64,000 bases of DNA from Tetranychus cinnabarinus. Lineage: Eukaryota; Arthropoda; Arachnida; Trombidiformes; Tetranychidae. The first letter of the stretch is position 1; each line of letters starts with the position of its first letter. Under the pieces are notes generated by a model, which was given only the letters and a program-made list of their open reading frames with translations, searched no databases and was not told where the DNA came from. Below, piece by piece: positions 22,322 through 33,000 of this stretch. The position numbers and the translations under genes are program-made. The stretch lies in contig WHVY01000005.1 in assembly GCA_022266195.1 (NCBI GenBank), positions 5,890,001-5,954,000 of the forward strand, in the 5' to 3' direction.

Positions 22322-23367
22322 TGTTGGTTGTAATCAGACCTCATGACTACAACAGATTCACTCTTAGAAGCATATTTATCATTAATTTCATTTAACCTTA
22401 AATTTTTCAATTTTTTTTACTTTTTGGACTCAAACTCGGGTCATCATCTATTCATCAATAACATAATTTTCAACATTTATTTATATATCATTAGCTTCGT
22501 CTCTTCGAGCTCTAACTAATGATATATAATTGATTACTGTAACTTGATTCGATCTCTTAAAACATTAACTTGCCCGACGTCAAAAGTCTATGTATTCACA
22601 TAGGGAATATAATGGGTAAAGTCATCCTGGCGACCCCACTAAATTAACAGAATTAAACAACCGACAAAGACAATCAACATACCATTAGAAAGAGCATCTA
22701 AAATACTTTTAATTAATATATTTTTCATGTCTGTAACTTCATCCAGTGTCGAGCTACAAACCGACATAATTTAACTTTCATGTTTTCTCAATAATATTGA
22801 ATATTTCAAAGGATCATCTTATTTCAAAGACAATTAATGTTTTCATCATTAACTCAGTACATCATTCGAAAGACCTTTTCAGGCTCTTTCGAATGATATA
22901 AGTTTCATTAAATTAAACTTAATGATTCCTCTAAAATTAACCAAAACATGATATTTCCTTAATTCTCATATTAATTAATGATTTTCTTGAGTCATTCAAA
23001 TCCGACTCATATTACTAATTGTCACTAACTAAGATCATCTTCAGAATACAACTATTAACTCAACCCTTCGCAGTGTGCTTCACAAATGTCCAACTTAGCT
23101 TTAAAAAGCTCAAACATAATTACTTCATTTTTCCTCTCAATACTTTCTCCTTAACTTATCCTTTCACTAAACCAGTTTTTACTCCAATAACCTAAAGGTT
23201 ATCTTACAAATGTCTTTGTAATGAAAATGTCAGTTAAAAAGTAAATTTGAATCTTCTCTTAAAAATAAGAGTTAACCTTAACCCAACAACAGTTGTGATG
23301 TAGACCCAGAGAAGTAAACTTGTAAACCTTTCTTTACGTTCAATAAATTTTTTGCCTCAAACCAACA
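22322..23367 (+). repeat. 5' LTR of the Copia element
   Basis: 1046 bp, TGTTGG...CCAACA. I saw no difference from the 3' LTR when reading them side by side. It contains two perfect stem-loops (22481-22529 and 22861-22897) and an AATAAA close to its 3' end. Confidence 0.95.
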
Positions 23368-23382
23368 GGTTATGGGCCCAGC
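23368..23382 (+). other. Primer-binding site for half-tRNA-iMet
   Basis: GGTTATGGGCCCAGC follows the 5' LTR with no spacer. It is complementary to the anticodon stem-loop of initiator tRNA-Met (CTGGGCCCATAACC around the CAT anticodon), not to a tRNA 3' end. Drosophila copia uses the same site through a tRNA half. Confidence 0.85.
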
Positions 23383-23580
23383 TCGTTTTTGTAAAACTTA
23401 TATGTTGCTGTGTTAAGCTTTGCTATTGTGTTTAACTACATATTTTCATCTTAAAATTTCGTTCATCTTCAAAGCTTCATCTTTGTGCTTCGCACTTAAA
23501 TTTTCTTGCTCATTTATATTGAATTTAAATTATTCAATTGTGTGTTTTATCGTTACAATTAAAATTGTCATCTCAACAAA

Positions 23581-26500
23581 ATGACTGAACGTGAATTTAA
23601 TATTGTCAAACTTGACGAACTCAACTACCCACTATGGAAGATTAATGTTGAAAGAATTGCTGCATCCAAAGGAGGATTGGATATTTTGTTGGGCAAGGAG
23701 CCGTGTCCAGAACCATTGCCACTGGAAGAAGGTGAAGTCGAGTCGAGAGAACATGCTGCTCGAACGAAGCAAATTGATCAATGGAAGAGAAAAGATGCCA
23801 CCATTGCAACCATTATGACTTCATCGATACCTGTAAGTATTGTTAATTTAATTACTGCTTGTAAAACGTCAGCCCAAATGTACTCAAATATTTTAGATTA
23901 TAAAGAACAACGAGCAACTCAGAATGTTTGGCATCACAAAAGAAAATTATCCGAATTGAAATTTACCTCATCACATACTGTTCTTAGTTACTTTAATCAG
24001 CTTGAAACAATTACTCAGCAACTGTTCGCGGTAGGAGTGAAAATAGATGAAAATGAATTGATATTAAAAGTTCTTGATGATTTACCTTCTGAATATGAAG
24101 TTTTTAAAGAAAGTGTTGAATGTAAGATAATTGAAGGTGCACAAATCAAGTTATCTGTAATGAAACAAAATTTGCTTTTGGTTGAAAAACGAATTAATAA
24201 TAAAACAAAATCTGGTGAAGCTTTATTGGTCAAAGCTAATGCTGTAAACTCGCGACCAAGAATAAAAATTTGTAATGAATGTGGTGGCAAAGGTCACATA
24301 GCTAAGTATTGTCGGAAGTCAGCAAATTACAGAAACAGTTACGGTCACAAGACTGACTTTAAAAATAATAATTATCAAAGAAATGGTTATAATAATAATT
24401 ACAACAGTAACAGAAACAATTTTCGATACTCAAACAGATTTAACAACAACAACAATTATAATAAAAATTTCAATAACAGTCATGGTAATAACAATAAACC
24501 TAATTCAAACAGTAACAGTAACTTTAACAATAATAACAACAGCAGTAATAATCGCTATTCAAGCAGCAATAGCTATAATCGGAATAATTACTCGAACAGA
24601 GAGAGAAATACTAATCAAAATTACAGAGGTTCAAACAGAAACAATAATTTTGCAAACAACATTCAACCTAATCAACAAAATAATTTTAACTCTAATTCTG
24701 AGTCCAATTCAAACAGAAATGATGAAAATGCTCCAACTAACAATACCTCTCAAAATAACTCTGAAAATTTTAATTTTGCTTATTGTCACAACTTCAATGC
24801 TTATAATGAATTAGAATGGTTAATGGATACAGGAGCATCTTTCCACATCACCGGAAATATTAATAACTTTATTAGTTTGTCTGATTTAGCTGAACCAATT
24901 GAACTTACTATTGGTAATGGAAGTAAGGTTCAAGCAATTGCTAAAGGTGATGTCTTAGTTGATAGCTTCAATGGTGAAAAATGGATTCGCGGTAAATTGA
25001 CTGATGTTTTATTCGTACCAAATTTTGGTCGCTTCAATTTATTTTCTTGGGTTCAAACAATGCAGAAAAATTATAAATTAATATCTTCGCGATTTAGTGC
25101 AGAAATTTACGACCCTGAAATAGAACAAGTAATTACTAAAATTGAAACAGTTGGTAACTCAATGTGGATGAGAATGAGAACAGTGAGAAATGAAAATAAC
25201 TTTATAATGTTGACCAACAACTTCTCGTTAATGGATTGGCATGAAAGATTAGCCCACATCAATGTTCACAAAATAATTGAAATGTCAAGAAATAAAATTT
25301 TACCACCAATAAAAGGTGATGTTAATGTTAATGAGTTTACCTGTGAAAGTTGTTTGAAAGGTAAATTTGCGAGAAAGCCTTACCAATCTAAACCTAAAAG
25401 AGACTTCAATGTTGGTGAGTCATTTCATTGTGACTTGCAAGGTCCAATGGAAGTCGAATCATTGTCAGGCTCGAGATTCGCCTTAGTTATTAAAGATGAA
25501 TGTTCATCTTTTAGAAGTCTATTTTTTCTTAAACAAAAGTCTGATACATTTGCTTCATTAGAAACATATATAAGGTTTGCTGAGAAATGTACTGGCAATC
25601 AAGTTAAAATAATGAGAAGCGATAATGGTGGTGAATTTATTGATTCGAGAGTAAAAGATTTACTTAATTCAAAATCAATTAAACACGAACTTTCAGCACC
25701 TTATTGTCCACAACAAAATGGCCTAATAGAGCGAGAAAACAGAACAATTACAGAAGCAGCAAGAACAATGTTGTTAGGAGCAAATCTTCCTAAATTTTTA
25801 TGGCCTGAATCAATGCACACAGCTGCTTATATCTTGAATATTGTTCCTAATAAAAAATTAAATAATGTCTCTTCTTTCGAGCTTTGGTATAAAAAGAAAC
25901 CAACTTACAATCATTTACATGTTTTTGGTTGTGTAGTTTATGGTAAACTAAATGCTTCTTTTTGCAAGAAATGGGATCCAAAATCTAAAAAGTATATATT
26001 TGTTGGTTACACTGATACCACAAGTAACTTCAAGGTTTTTGATCCTACAAGAAATTTTGTTACCGTAATTAGAGACGCTAAATTTTTAGATAATCAGTGT
26101 GATGCTCAAGAAGCTATTGACCAAGTAATGAATGAGCAAACTAATGACTTCGAGGAAATCGTCAGATACAACAGAGAAATTGAAACAAATGAAAATGATA
26201 AAAATAATGAAACAGTTGAAAAAGAGAATGATAATAATGAAATTGATAAAGAAAATGTTGCTCAAATTGCACATGAAATTGTTCACAAAAATGATGAACC
26301 AAATACCTACAATGAAGCGATGAATAGTGTTAACCGAAATCAGTGGTATAAGGCAATGTTAGAAGAGTTGAATTCACTGAAACAAAATAATGTCTTTGAA
26401 CTTGTTGACTTACCTGAAGATAAAAGTCCAATTGATTGTCGTTGGGTCTTCCGAATTAAAAGAAAAATTGATGGATCTATTGATAGATTCAAAGCGAGAT

Positions 26501-27825
26501 TAGTTGCTCGTGGTTATGCTCAGAAATCAGGAATTGACTATTTTGAGACTTTTAGTCCTGTTGCTCGATACGATTCCATTCGAGCCATCCTCGCCATTAC
26601 CTGTCAATACAGAATGTTCCTTGTTCAGTTTGATGTTAAGACAGCTTTTCTTTATGGTAAACTTGAAGAAGATATTTACATGAACCATCCACCTGGTTTT
26701 GAATCTAATCCTAATAAAATACTAAAATTAAAACGCGGCCTTTATGGTCTCAAACAGGCTCCTCGTCAATGGAATGCTAGAATTAATGAATTTTTATTGA
26801 AGTTATCATTTAAACAAAGTATTGCTGACAACTGTGTTTATTCAAAGTCCGATGGAAACAATTTAATTATTGTAGTAATTTATGTTGATGATGGTCTCAT
26901 TTCGAGTACCTCTGAATCGGAGTTGATTAATTTTTCAAATGCATTGAAAACCGAGTTTGAAATTAAAATACATTCACCTGAAATATTTGTTGGAATGGAG
27001 ATCGTACAGTCATCTGATCGATCTAAGATTTCAATCAAACAATCATATTACATAAAAGAATTGCTCAAAAGATTTAACATGTTTGATTGTAAACCAGTCT
27101 CTACTCCAGGTGATACTAACATTAAATTACTTCCGTCTGAAACCGAATCAGATCCCAAAATCCCATATCAAGAAGCTGTTGGAGCTTTGCTTTATTTATC
27201 AATTATCAGTCGTCCTGATATTACATTTCAAATAAATAAAGCAAGTCAATTTAATGTTAAACATAATGAAGAGCATTGGAAAGCAATTAAAAGAGTTTTT
27301 AGATATTTGAAAGGTACTGTTAATGTTGGTATTAGTTATTGTTATTCACCTGATAATTTTGATTTGATCGGTTATGCCGATGCTGATTATGCTGCTGAGG
27401 TTGTTACCAGAAAATCAACATCAGGTTTTGTTGTTACCTTAGCAAAATCACCGATTTCTTGGTGTTCAAGACTACAAAGAAGTGTAGCTCAATCAACAAC
27501 CGAAGCTGAATATGTTTCCATTGCTGAATGTATGAAAGATGTACTTTGGTACATTCAATTATTTAAAGATCTTTCGATCAACATTACATTACCAATAAAA
27601 ATTATGAATGACAATCAAGGCGCGATATTATTAACCAGAAATAATGTATTTCATCAACGAACCAAACACATTGACATTCGTTTTCACGCTATTCGCGATT
27701 ATCAAGAACAAGGTTTTATTAAGATTTATTTCATTTCAACAAAAGATCAACCTGCAGACATGTTAACCAAATCACTTTGCTCTCCATCCTTTAATCACTG
27801 CAAACAATTATTAAACATTTCATGA
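23581..27825 (+). CDS. Copia Gag-Pol polyprotein
   Basis: One unbroken frame of 1414 residues. Gag occupies about residues 1-250 and ends with a CCHC zinc knuckle, CNECGGKGHIAKYC (231-244). A very Asn-rich linker follows (about 250-405). The aspartic protease has DTGAS at about 416. The integrase has its HHCC-type zinc region (HERLAHIN and CESC, about 553-590) and the D, D and E catalytic residues (about 617, 681 and 717, in DLQGPM, SDNGGEF and LIERENR). The reverse transcriptase begins near 975, with YVDDGLI at about 1100. RNase H follows, with ADADYA and TTEAEY blocks (about 1270-1320). The order protease-integrase-RT-RNase H identifies Copia rather than Gypsy. No frameshift or stop is present. 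An internal AAT-rich tract makes this frame richer in Asn codons than its neighbours. Confidence 0.96.
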   Translation: MTEREFNIVKLDELNYPLWKINVERIAASKGGLDILLGKEPCPEPLPLEEGEVESREHAARTKQIDQWKRKDATIATIMTSSIPVSIVNLITACKTSAQMYSNILDYKEQRATQNVWHHKRKLSELKFTSSHTVLSYFNQLETITQQLFAVGVKIDENELILKVLDDLPSEYEVFKESVECKIIEGAQIKLSVMKQNLLLVEKRINNKTKSGEALLVKANAVNSRPRIKICNECGGKGHIAKYCRKSANYRNSYGHKTDFKNNNYQRNGYNNNYNSNRNNFRYSNRFNNNNNYNKNFNNSHGNNNKPNSNSNSNFNNNNNSSNNRYSSSNSYNRNNYSNRERNTNQNYRGSNRNNNFANNIQPNQQNNFNSNSESNSNRNDENAPTNNTSQNNSENFNFAYCHNFNAYNELEWLMDTGASFHITGNINNFISLSDLAEPIELTIGNGSKVQAIAKGDVLVDSFNGEKWIRGKLTDVLFVPNFGRFNLFSWVQTMQKNYKLISSRFSAEIYDPEIEQVITKIETVGNSMWMRMRTVRNENNFIMLTNNFSLMDWHERLAHINVHKIIEMSRNKILPPIKGDVNVNEFTCESCLKGKFARKPYQSKPKRDFNVGESFHCDLQGPMEVESLSGSRFALVIKDECSSFRSLFFLKQKSDTFASLETYIRFAEKCTGNQVKIMRSDNGGEFIDSRVKDLLNSKSIKHELSAPYCPQQNGLIERENRTITEAARTMLLGANLPKFLWPESMHTAAYILNIVPNKKLNNVSSFELWYKKKPTYNHLHVFGCVVYGKLNASFCKKWDPKSKKYIFVGYTDTTSNFKVFDPTRNFVTVIRDAKFLDNQCDAQEAIDQVMNEQTNDFEEIVRYNREIETNENDKNNETVEKENDNNEIDKENVAQIAHEIVHKNDEPNTYNEAMNSVNRNQWYKAMLEELNSLKQNNVFELVDLPEDKSPIDCRWVFRIKRKIDGSIDRFKARLVARGYAQKSGIDYFETFSPVARYDSIRAILAITCQYRMFLVQFDVKTAFLYGKLEEDIYMNHPPGFESNPNKILKLKRGLYGLKQAPRQWNARINEFLLKLSFKQSIADNCVYSKSDGNNLIIVVIYVDDGLISSTSESELINFSNALKTEFEIKIHSPEIFVGMEIVQSSDRSKISIKQSYYIKELLKRFNMFDCKPVSTPGDTNIKLLPSETESDPKIPYQEAVGALLYLSIISRPDITFQINKASQFNVKHNEEHWKAIKRVFRYLKGTVNVGISYCYSPDNFDLIGYADADYAAEVVTRKSTSGFVVTLAKSPISWCSRLQRSVAQSTTEAEYVSIAECMKDVLWYIQLFKDLSINITLPIKIMNDNQGAILLTRNNVFHQRTKHIDIRFHAIRDYQEQGFIKIYFISTKDQPADMLTKSLCSPSFNHCKQLLNIS

Positions 27826-28040
27826 TTTTCTTACTTTACTTTCATTTGATGCACAAAACCATAACCGAACAAACATTCTGAGTACATGATGTTCATTTTT
27901 TACTTTGATATTAATATAATTTTTGATTTGAATTAACCTAAAAGCAGTAATTACAATTAACAATACATTTACCAATCAATGTAACTCATTTTATTATTTC
28001 ATTCATTTTACTCATAACTATTTTTTGTAAGGACATGTGT

Positions 28041-28054
28041 GAAGCAAGGGAAGG
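28041..28054 (+). other. Polypurine tract
   Basis: GAAGCAAGGGAAGG directly before the 3' LTR, the expected primer site for plus-strand DNA synthesis. Confidence 0.7.
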
Positions 28055-29100
28055 TGTTGGTTGTAATCAGACCTCATGACTACAACAGATTCACTCTTAG
28101 AAGCATATTTATCATTAATTTCATTTAACCTTAAATTTTTCAATTTTTTTTACTTTTTGGACTCAAACTCGGGTCATCATCTATTCATCAATAACATAAT
28201 TTTCAACATTTATTTATATATCATTAGCTTCGTCTCTTCGAGCTCTAACTAATGATATATAATTGATTACTGTAACTTGATTCGATCTCTTAAAACATTA
28301 ACTTGCCCGACGTCAAAAGTCTATGTATTCACATAGGGAATATAATGGGTAAAGTCATCCTGGCGACCCCACTAAATTAACAGAATTAAACAACCGACAA
28401 AGACAATCAACATACCATTAGAAAGAGCATCTAAAATACTTTTAATTAATATATTTTTCATGTCTGTAACTTCATCCAGTGTCGAGCTACAAACCGACAT
28501 AATTTAACTTTCATGTTTTCTCAATAATATTGAATATTTCAAAGGATCATCTTATTTCAAAGACAATTAATGTTTTCATCATTAACTCAGTACATCATTC
28601 GAAAGACCTTTTCAGGCTCTTTCGAATGATATAAGTTTCATTAAATTAAACTTAATGATTCCTCTAAAATTAACCAAAACATGATATTTCCTTAATTCTC
28701 ATATTAATTAATGATTTTCTTGAGTCATTCAAATCCGACTCATATTACTAATTGTCACTAACTAAGATCATCTTCAGAATACAACTATTAACTCAACCCT
28801 TCGCAGTGTGCTTCACAAATGTCCAACTTAGCTTTAAAAAGCTCAAACATAATTACTTCATTTTTCCTCTCAATACTTTCTCCTTAACTTATCCTTTCAC
28901 TAAACCAGTTTTTACTCCAATAACCTAAAGGTTATCTTACAAATGTCTTTGTAATGAAAATGTCAGTTAAAAAGTAAATTTGAATCTTCTCTTAAAAATA
29001 AGAGTTAACCTTAACCCAACAACAGTTGTGATGTAGACCCAGAGAAGTAAACTTGTAAACCTTTCTTTACGTTCAATAAATTTTTTGCCTCAAACCAACA
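28055..29100 (+). repeat. 3' LTR of the Copia element
   Basis: 1046 bp, same ends and same length as the 5' LTR. Its promoter would read toward muscleblind, whose ATG is 1.0 kb downstream. Confidence 0.95.
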
Positions 29101-29105
29101 AACCT

Positions 29106-30099
29106 TGTTCTTTTTTTCCCTCTATCTTTCATTTCACGCTAACTTATTTTTTTTACTTTCATTTCTTGCCAATCATTCTTATCTTCCTCTTCCTCCCTCT
29201 TCTCTTCCCCATTGTCTCTCACTCTTTATCATCATTTTGCTCTCTCGATTCTGCTCTGATCATTCTCTGTCTGCTTTAACTGTCTAATTTTCTCTTTCCA
29301 CCCGCACAGCACTCTTACTCACTGTCTGTCTTCCTCTGAGTCAGTCAATTTATCTCTGTCTGCTTTCTGTCTCTGGCAACTTTTCTCTCACAGTTTTCAT
29401 GCTGAAAGTTGTTTCTCTTTTCTGCCAGTTAATGTTAAACTTTGGTAGAAGTTAGGTTTATTAAATGGTCAAATTTTGATGAAAATTTACTTTTTTGGAC
29501 TCATTGGGTCCTTTTTTTCTTCACCTTCATCATCACCATAATTTCCTCCTTCACCACCTTCATAGGATATCTAATCCTACCAGTTTTACCCAGTTATTTT
29601 ATATCAACAATGTTAATTCAACAGTTTACTCTTGTTCCTTCATAAACAAGCTACCACCATCATCATTATCATCATCATCATCATCATCATAACATCACCG
29701 TCAAGCTACAACTACATCTACATCAGCAACTGCAACAACAAAATCATCAACAACAACATCGTCAACCAAACCAATTATTGGTTTTCTTTTTTTTCCATTT
29801 CCATGTTCGGTTAAGTGAGAAAATTTTTATCCTTCAAAGATAGTTTAAAAAGTGAACATCTCTTACCAATAAAGTCATTTCTTTTCCAAACGTCCACAAA
29901 GTACCAAAAAATATTTCTAACCAGTGAATTTACCACAAGAGATTATAAAATCAAGTTGGATTATTTTTGTCTCTCATTGTTTTTTTCCCATATTTCGCTT
30001 ATCTCTCAATAAGGAAATATCTTGCATCTACAACAGCAGTAAAACACACAAGAAGGAGAAGAAAATAAAAAAAAAGAAGAATAAACAAATATAATTACC
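29106..30099 (+). promoter_or_regulatory. Upstream region and probable 5' UTR of muscleblind
   Basis: A strongly pyrimidine-rich stretch (about 29105-29400) is followed by a region with an ATC microsatellite and CAA-rich segments, then a purine-rich leader that ends in ACCATGG at the start codon. I cannot place the transcription start, and a 5' UTR intron is possible. Confidence 0.45.
29657..29690. repeat. (CAT)n microsatellite
   Basis: About eleven CAT/ATC triplets with one interruption, in the muscleblind leader region. Confidence 0.9.
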
Positions 30100-33000
30100 A
30101 TGGCAATGGTTAACGGTTTAAGCAATGTTAAAGATTCTCGTTGGCTTCAACTTGAGGTTTGCCGGGAATTTCAACGCAACAAATGCACAAGACCAGACAG
30201 TGAATGTAAATTTGCTCATCCACCATCGGGTGTTGATGTTCAAAATGGTCGAGTAGTTGCCTGTTATGACTCTATCAAGGTATTAATTTTATTTTACTCT
30301 TTACCTTTTCATTGTTTCTGTTTATTTTTGCTAATTTTTTCTTTCTATTTTACCTTTATTTTCAAGGGACGATGTAATCGAGATAAACCACCGTGTAAAT
30401 ATTTTCACCCACCACAGCATTTAAAGGATCAACTTTTAATTAATGGTCGAAATCATTTGGCTTTTAAAAACGCTCTTCTCCAACAAATGCCTCTTCAAAC
30501 CGTCCTCACAACTGGACAATTGCCTTTGGTGAGTGGCCATTTTTTCACACAAAGATCATCGGAAAAGGTATCAAAGGATTATCAACATTCAGCCCGTTTA
30601 ATTTCTTTACCTTAATTGGATAACATTTAACTTCAACAAATGGTTTATCTTTCTCATCGGTCAATTTGTCAAATCAGTCTTGGTTCGATCGTTGAATCAA
30701 TTTAGTCTAACCTCAACAAGTTGACTTAATCTTATAAAAGTGATCACTCAGATTAGATGAAGCTTATGAATAAATCGCTAATCTTTATCCTATTTTCAAT
30801 TGACCATTTTGTTGAACCTCTTTAAATGTTTCCACATAAAGTTGAAGAAACTTTGAAAGGTTAATTTGTCCAAAGCTTACAATGGATAACCTTTTCATTA
30901 ACTTGAATATTTATCAATTTACTCTGCTCAACTAGTGTCAAATTCAACACCAATAGTAATTTAAATTGTTAATTGTGTAACTTGAAGTAACCAAGAGTGG
31001 GTCAGTGAGAAATATCATTTGCTGTTGGTATAATTCTTGATATTTTTGGACTCCATGAAACAAGTTTCTCGTTTTTCCATTTTCTTCACTTTCTTTTCTT
31101 ATTGTTGCTCTTTTCCCATCTTATCTTTATCTTCATCTTGTCTTTCTTTTTCTTCTCTCCTCTCCCTTACTCTTATCCTATTGTCCATTTATTATTATGG
31201 ACATTGTTGTGTTTATTATGAATGATGGTTTTGTCCATCCAATGAATGGGTCAACAATTGATCTTAACTTATATTTATCTTCTTTTCTCGTCTAATATCC
31301 TTCATTATAATAATCATCTCAGTTTTTTCTTCCATCAACATCATCATTTTTTGCTGTTTATTAATGGATTTTGATAGAAGTGAAGAAAAAAAATTAACAG
31401 ATTATCATTTCTATTAACTTCTAATCAAATAAATAATAGTCTTCAGGTAATGGGCAAGGAATTTACTTTGATCCATCGCAATTTCCTTCAAACCAAAGTT
31501 GCTTTACTTTTCCAAATTAGTTAACAATTTAATCATTTACCAATTGAAACACTGAAAGTTGACCATATTAGTTGATACCTAAAGTTGTCTCAAGTATAGT
31601 TTCATGAACAGTTTTAAAGATTTTCCAATAATAATGAATGAACTTTGAAATTTTCACTGAATCTCACACAACCCGAAAATCGCTTGTTTGTTGCTATTTA
31701 TGATGACAGATGATTTCACTGATTAACTCTTATTTACAGGTCAATCGTAAAATCATTTGGTAACTTTATGGCTAATTTCATACGTTTCATGAAAAAAAAG
31801 TCACTTCTCTTTCATTATCTTCAATTATTGAAACAGTTCCATGATTTTTTTTGATTTTCTTACATTTATTGACTTGGCATTAAGACCAAGCTTGACAGGT
31901 AAACTGATGACTTAAGGCTCAACATTGAAGGTGATCAAGACCAAAAGCCCCATCAATAACCAACAGTAACAATGAAAACATTGAATTAAACCTTCCCACT
32001 TAACAATGATTTGTAAAGCTAAAGTAACAAACAATTTACCTGTAAACTACGGTACAATATTTGTTACTTTTTTCACACAATCAAAACTAACATTATTTTT
32101 TCAAGGTATTATCATCATCATCATTCAATGATAACAATTGAAAAAACCATATCTTCAGCCAAGGTCTATTCTAACTTTATTATTAACTCCGATGTTCACA
32201 TAAACAATTACACTAATTTCACTATTGATTTGAATTAGAAATCATTTTCTCTGAAAATTTACTTTGATTCGTTCATCTTTTCAGTTAATTCAGTTTCCAG
32301 TTTCAGTAAATGAAGCTTTCCTTCCTCATCTTATGTCTATGTTGATCAGGAAAAAAGGCTTTAAACTGTAAACGTTTGCTTGGTTAATCATTAATCGGTA
32401 AACAGTATTAAATCACCTTTGCATCTTTCCTCATCTTCATCTATCAGTTTCCTCCTCTCATCACCCTTACCTTTTAAACTTACACAGCTCACTAAGTTTA
32501 TTTAAAAAACTCGTTCAGGTTAACTGTTGAAATGTTTTTTTCTTGTTACTTCAATGTTGCTATAATGTAAAAATACAATACAACTGAAGCAATATAATTT
32601 TCAAGTTTGAAAGCTTTTTCTTCCGTTCACTTTTCCAATATCATTTACACACCATTATCATCCTCATTATGATCACCTTCATCATGCGTTACCCTGCCTT
32701 GTACTTTACCCAGAATTTTAAAGCCAATCATTTCCGGTACACAATGATTAACTCAGGTTTAAAAGCATTTAAAATTGAAAAAAAATCCATCAAGATCAAG
32801 ATCAACTTAATTATCCAACTAATTATAACGTCAATTGTTTCCTTATTGTGGATAATATTTCAATACATTTCAATGTAATGTGATCTGTCTTGACAAACAA
32901 AAGACGCAAAGTTGATCACTTTGACACTGAAAATGCTTCCAATTCATGTTTCCCAGAATCGTTGACCTGATCATCTTTTTTCTCAATTTTTCTCCCTGTC

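Larger units (their letters stand above)
22317..29105 (+). mobile_element. Complete Ty1/Copia LTR retrotransposon
   Basis: The element runs from 22322 to 29100 and is flanked by the 5-bp target duplication AACCT (22317-22321 and 29101-29105). The LTRs are both 1046 bp, begin TGTTGG and end CCAACA. Between them are a primer site, one intact polyprotein frame and a purine-rich tract. All parts needed for autonomous transposition appear to be present. It lies between the Gly-Leu-rich gene and muscleblind, in the same orientation as both. Confidence 0.97.

Noticed and set aside
24383..24814. 143-codon Ile/Thr-rich frame inside the Copia element
   Set aside because: Frame-shifted shadow of the Asn-codon repeats in the Gag-Pol linker.
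29085..29692. Several Phe/Leu/Ser-rich frames upstream of muscleblind
   Set aside because: They come from the pyrimidine-rich leader and CAT microsatellite, and the first starts inside the Copia LTR.
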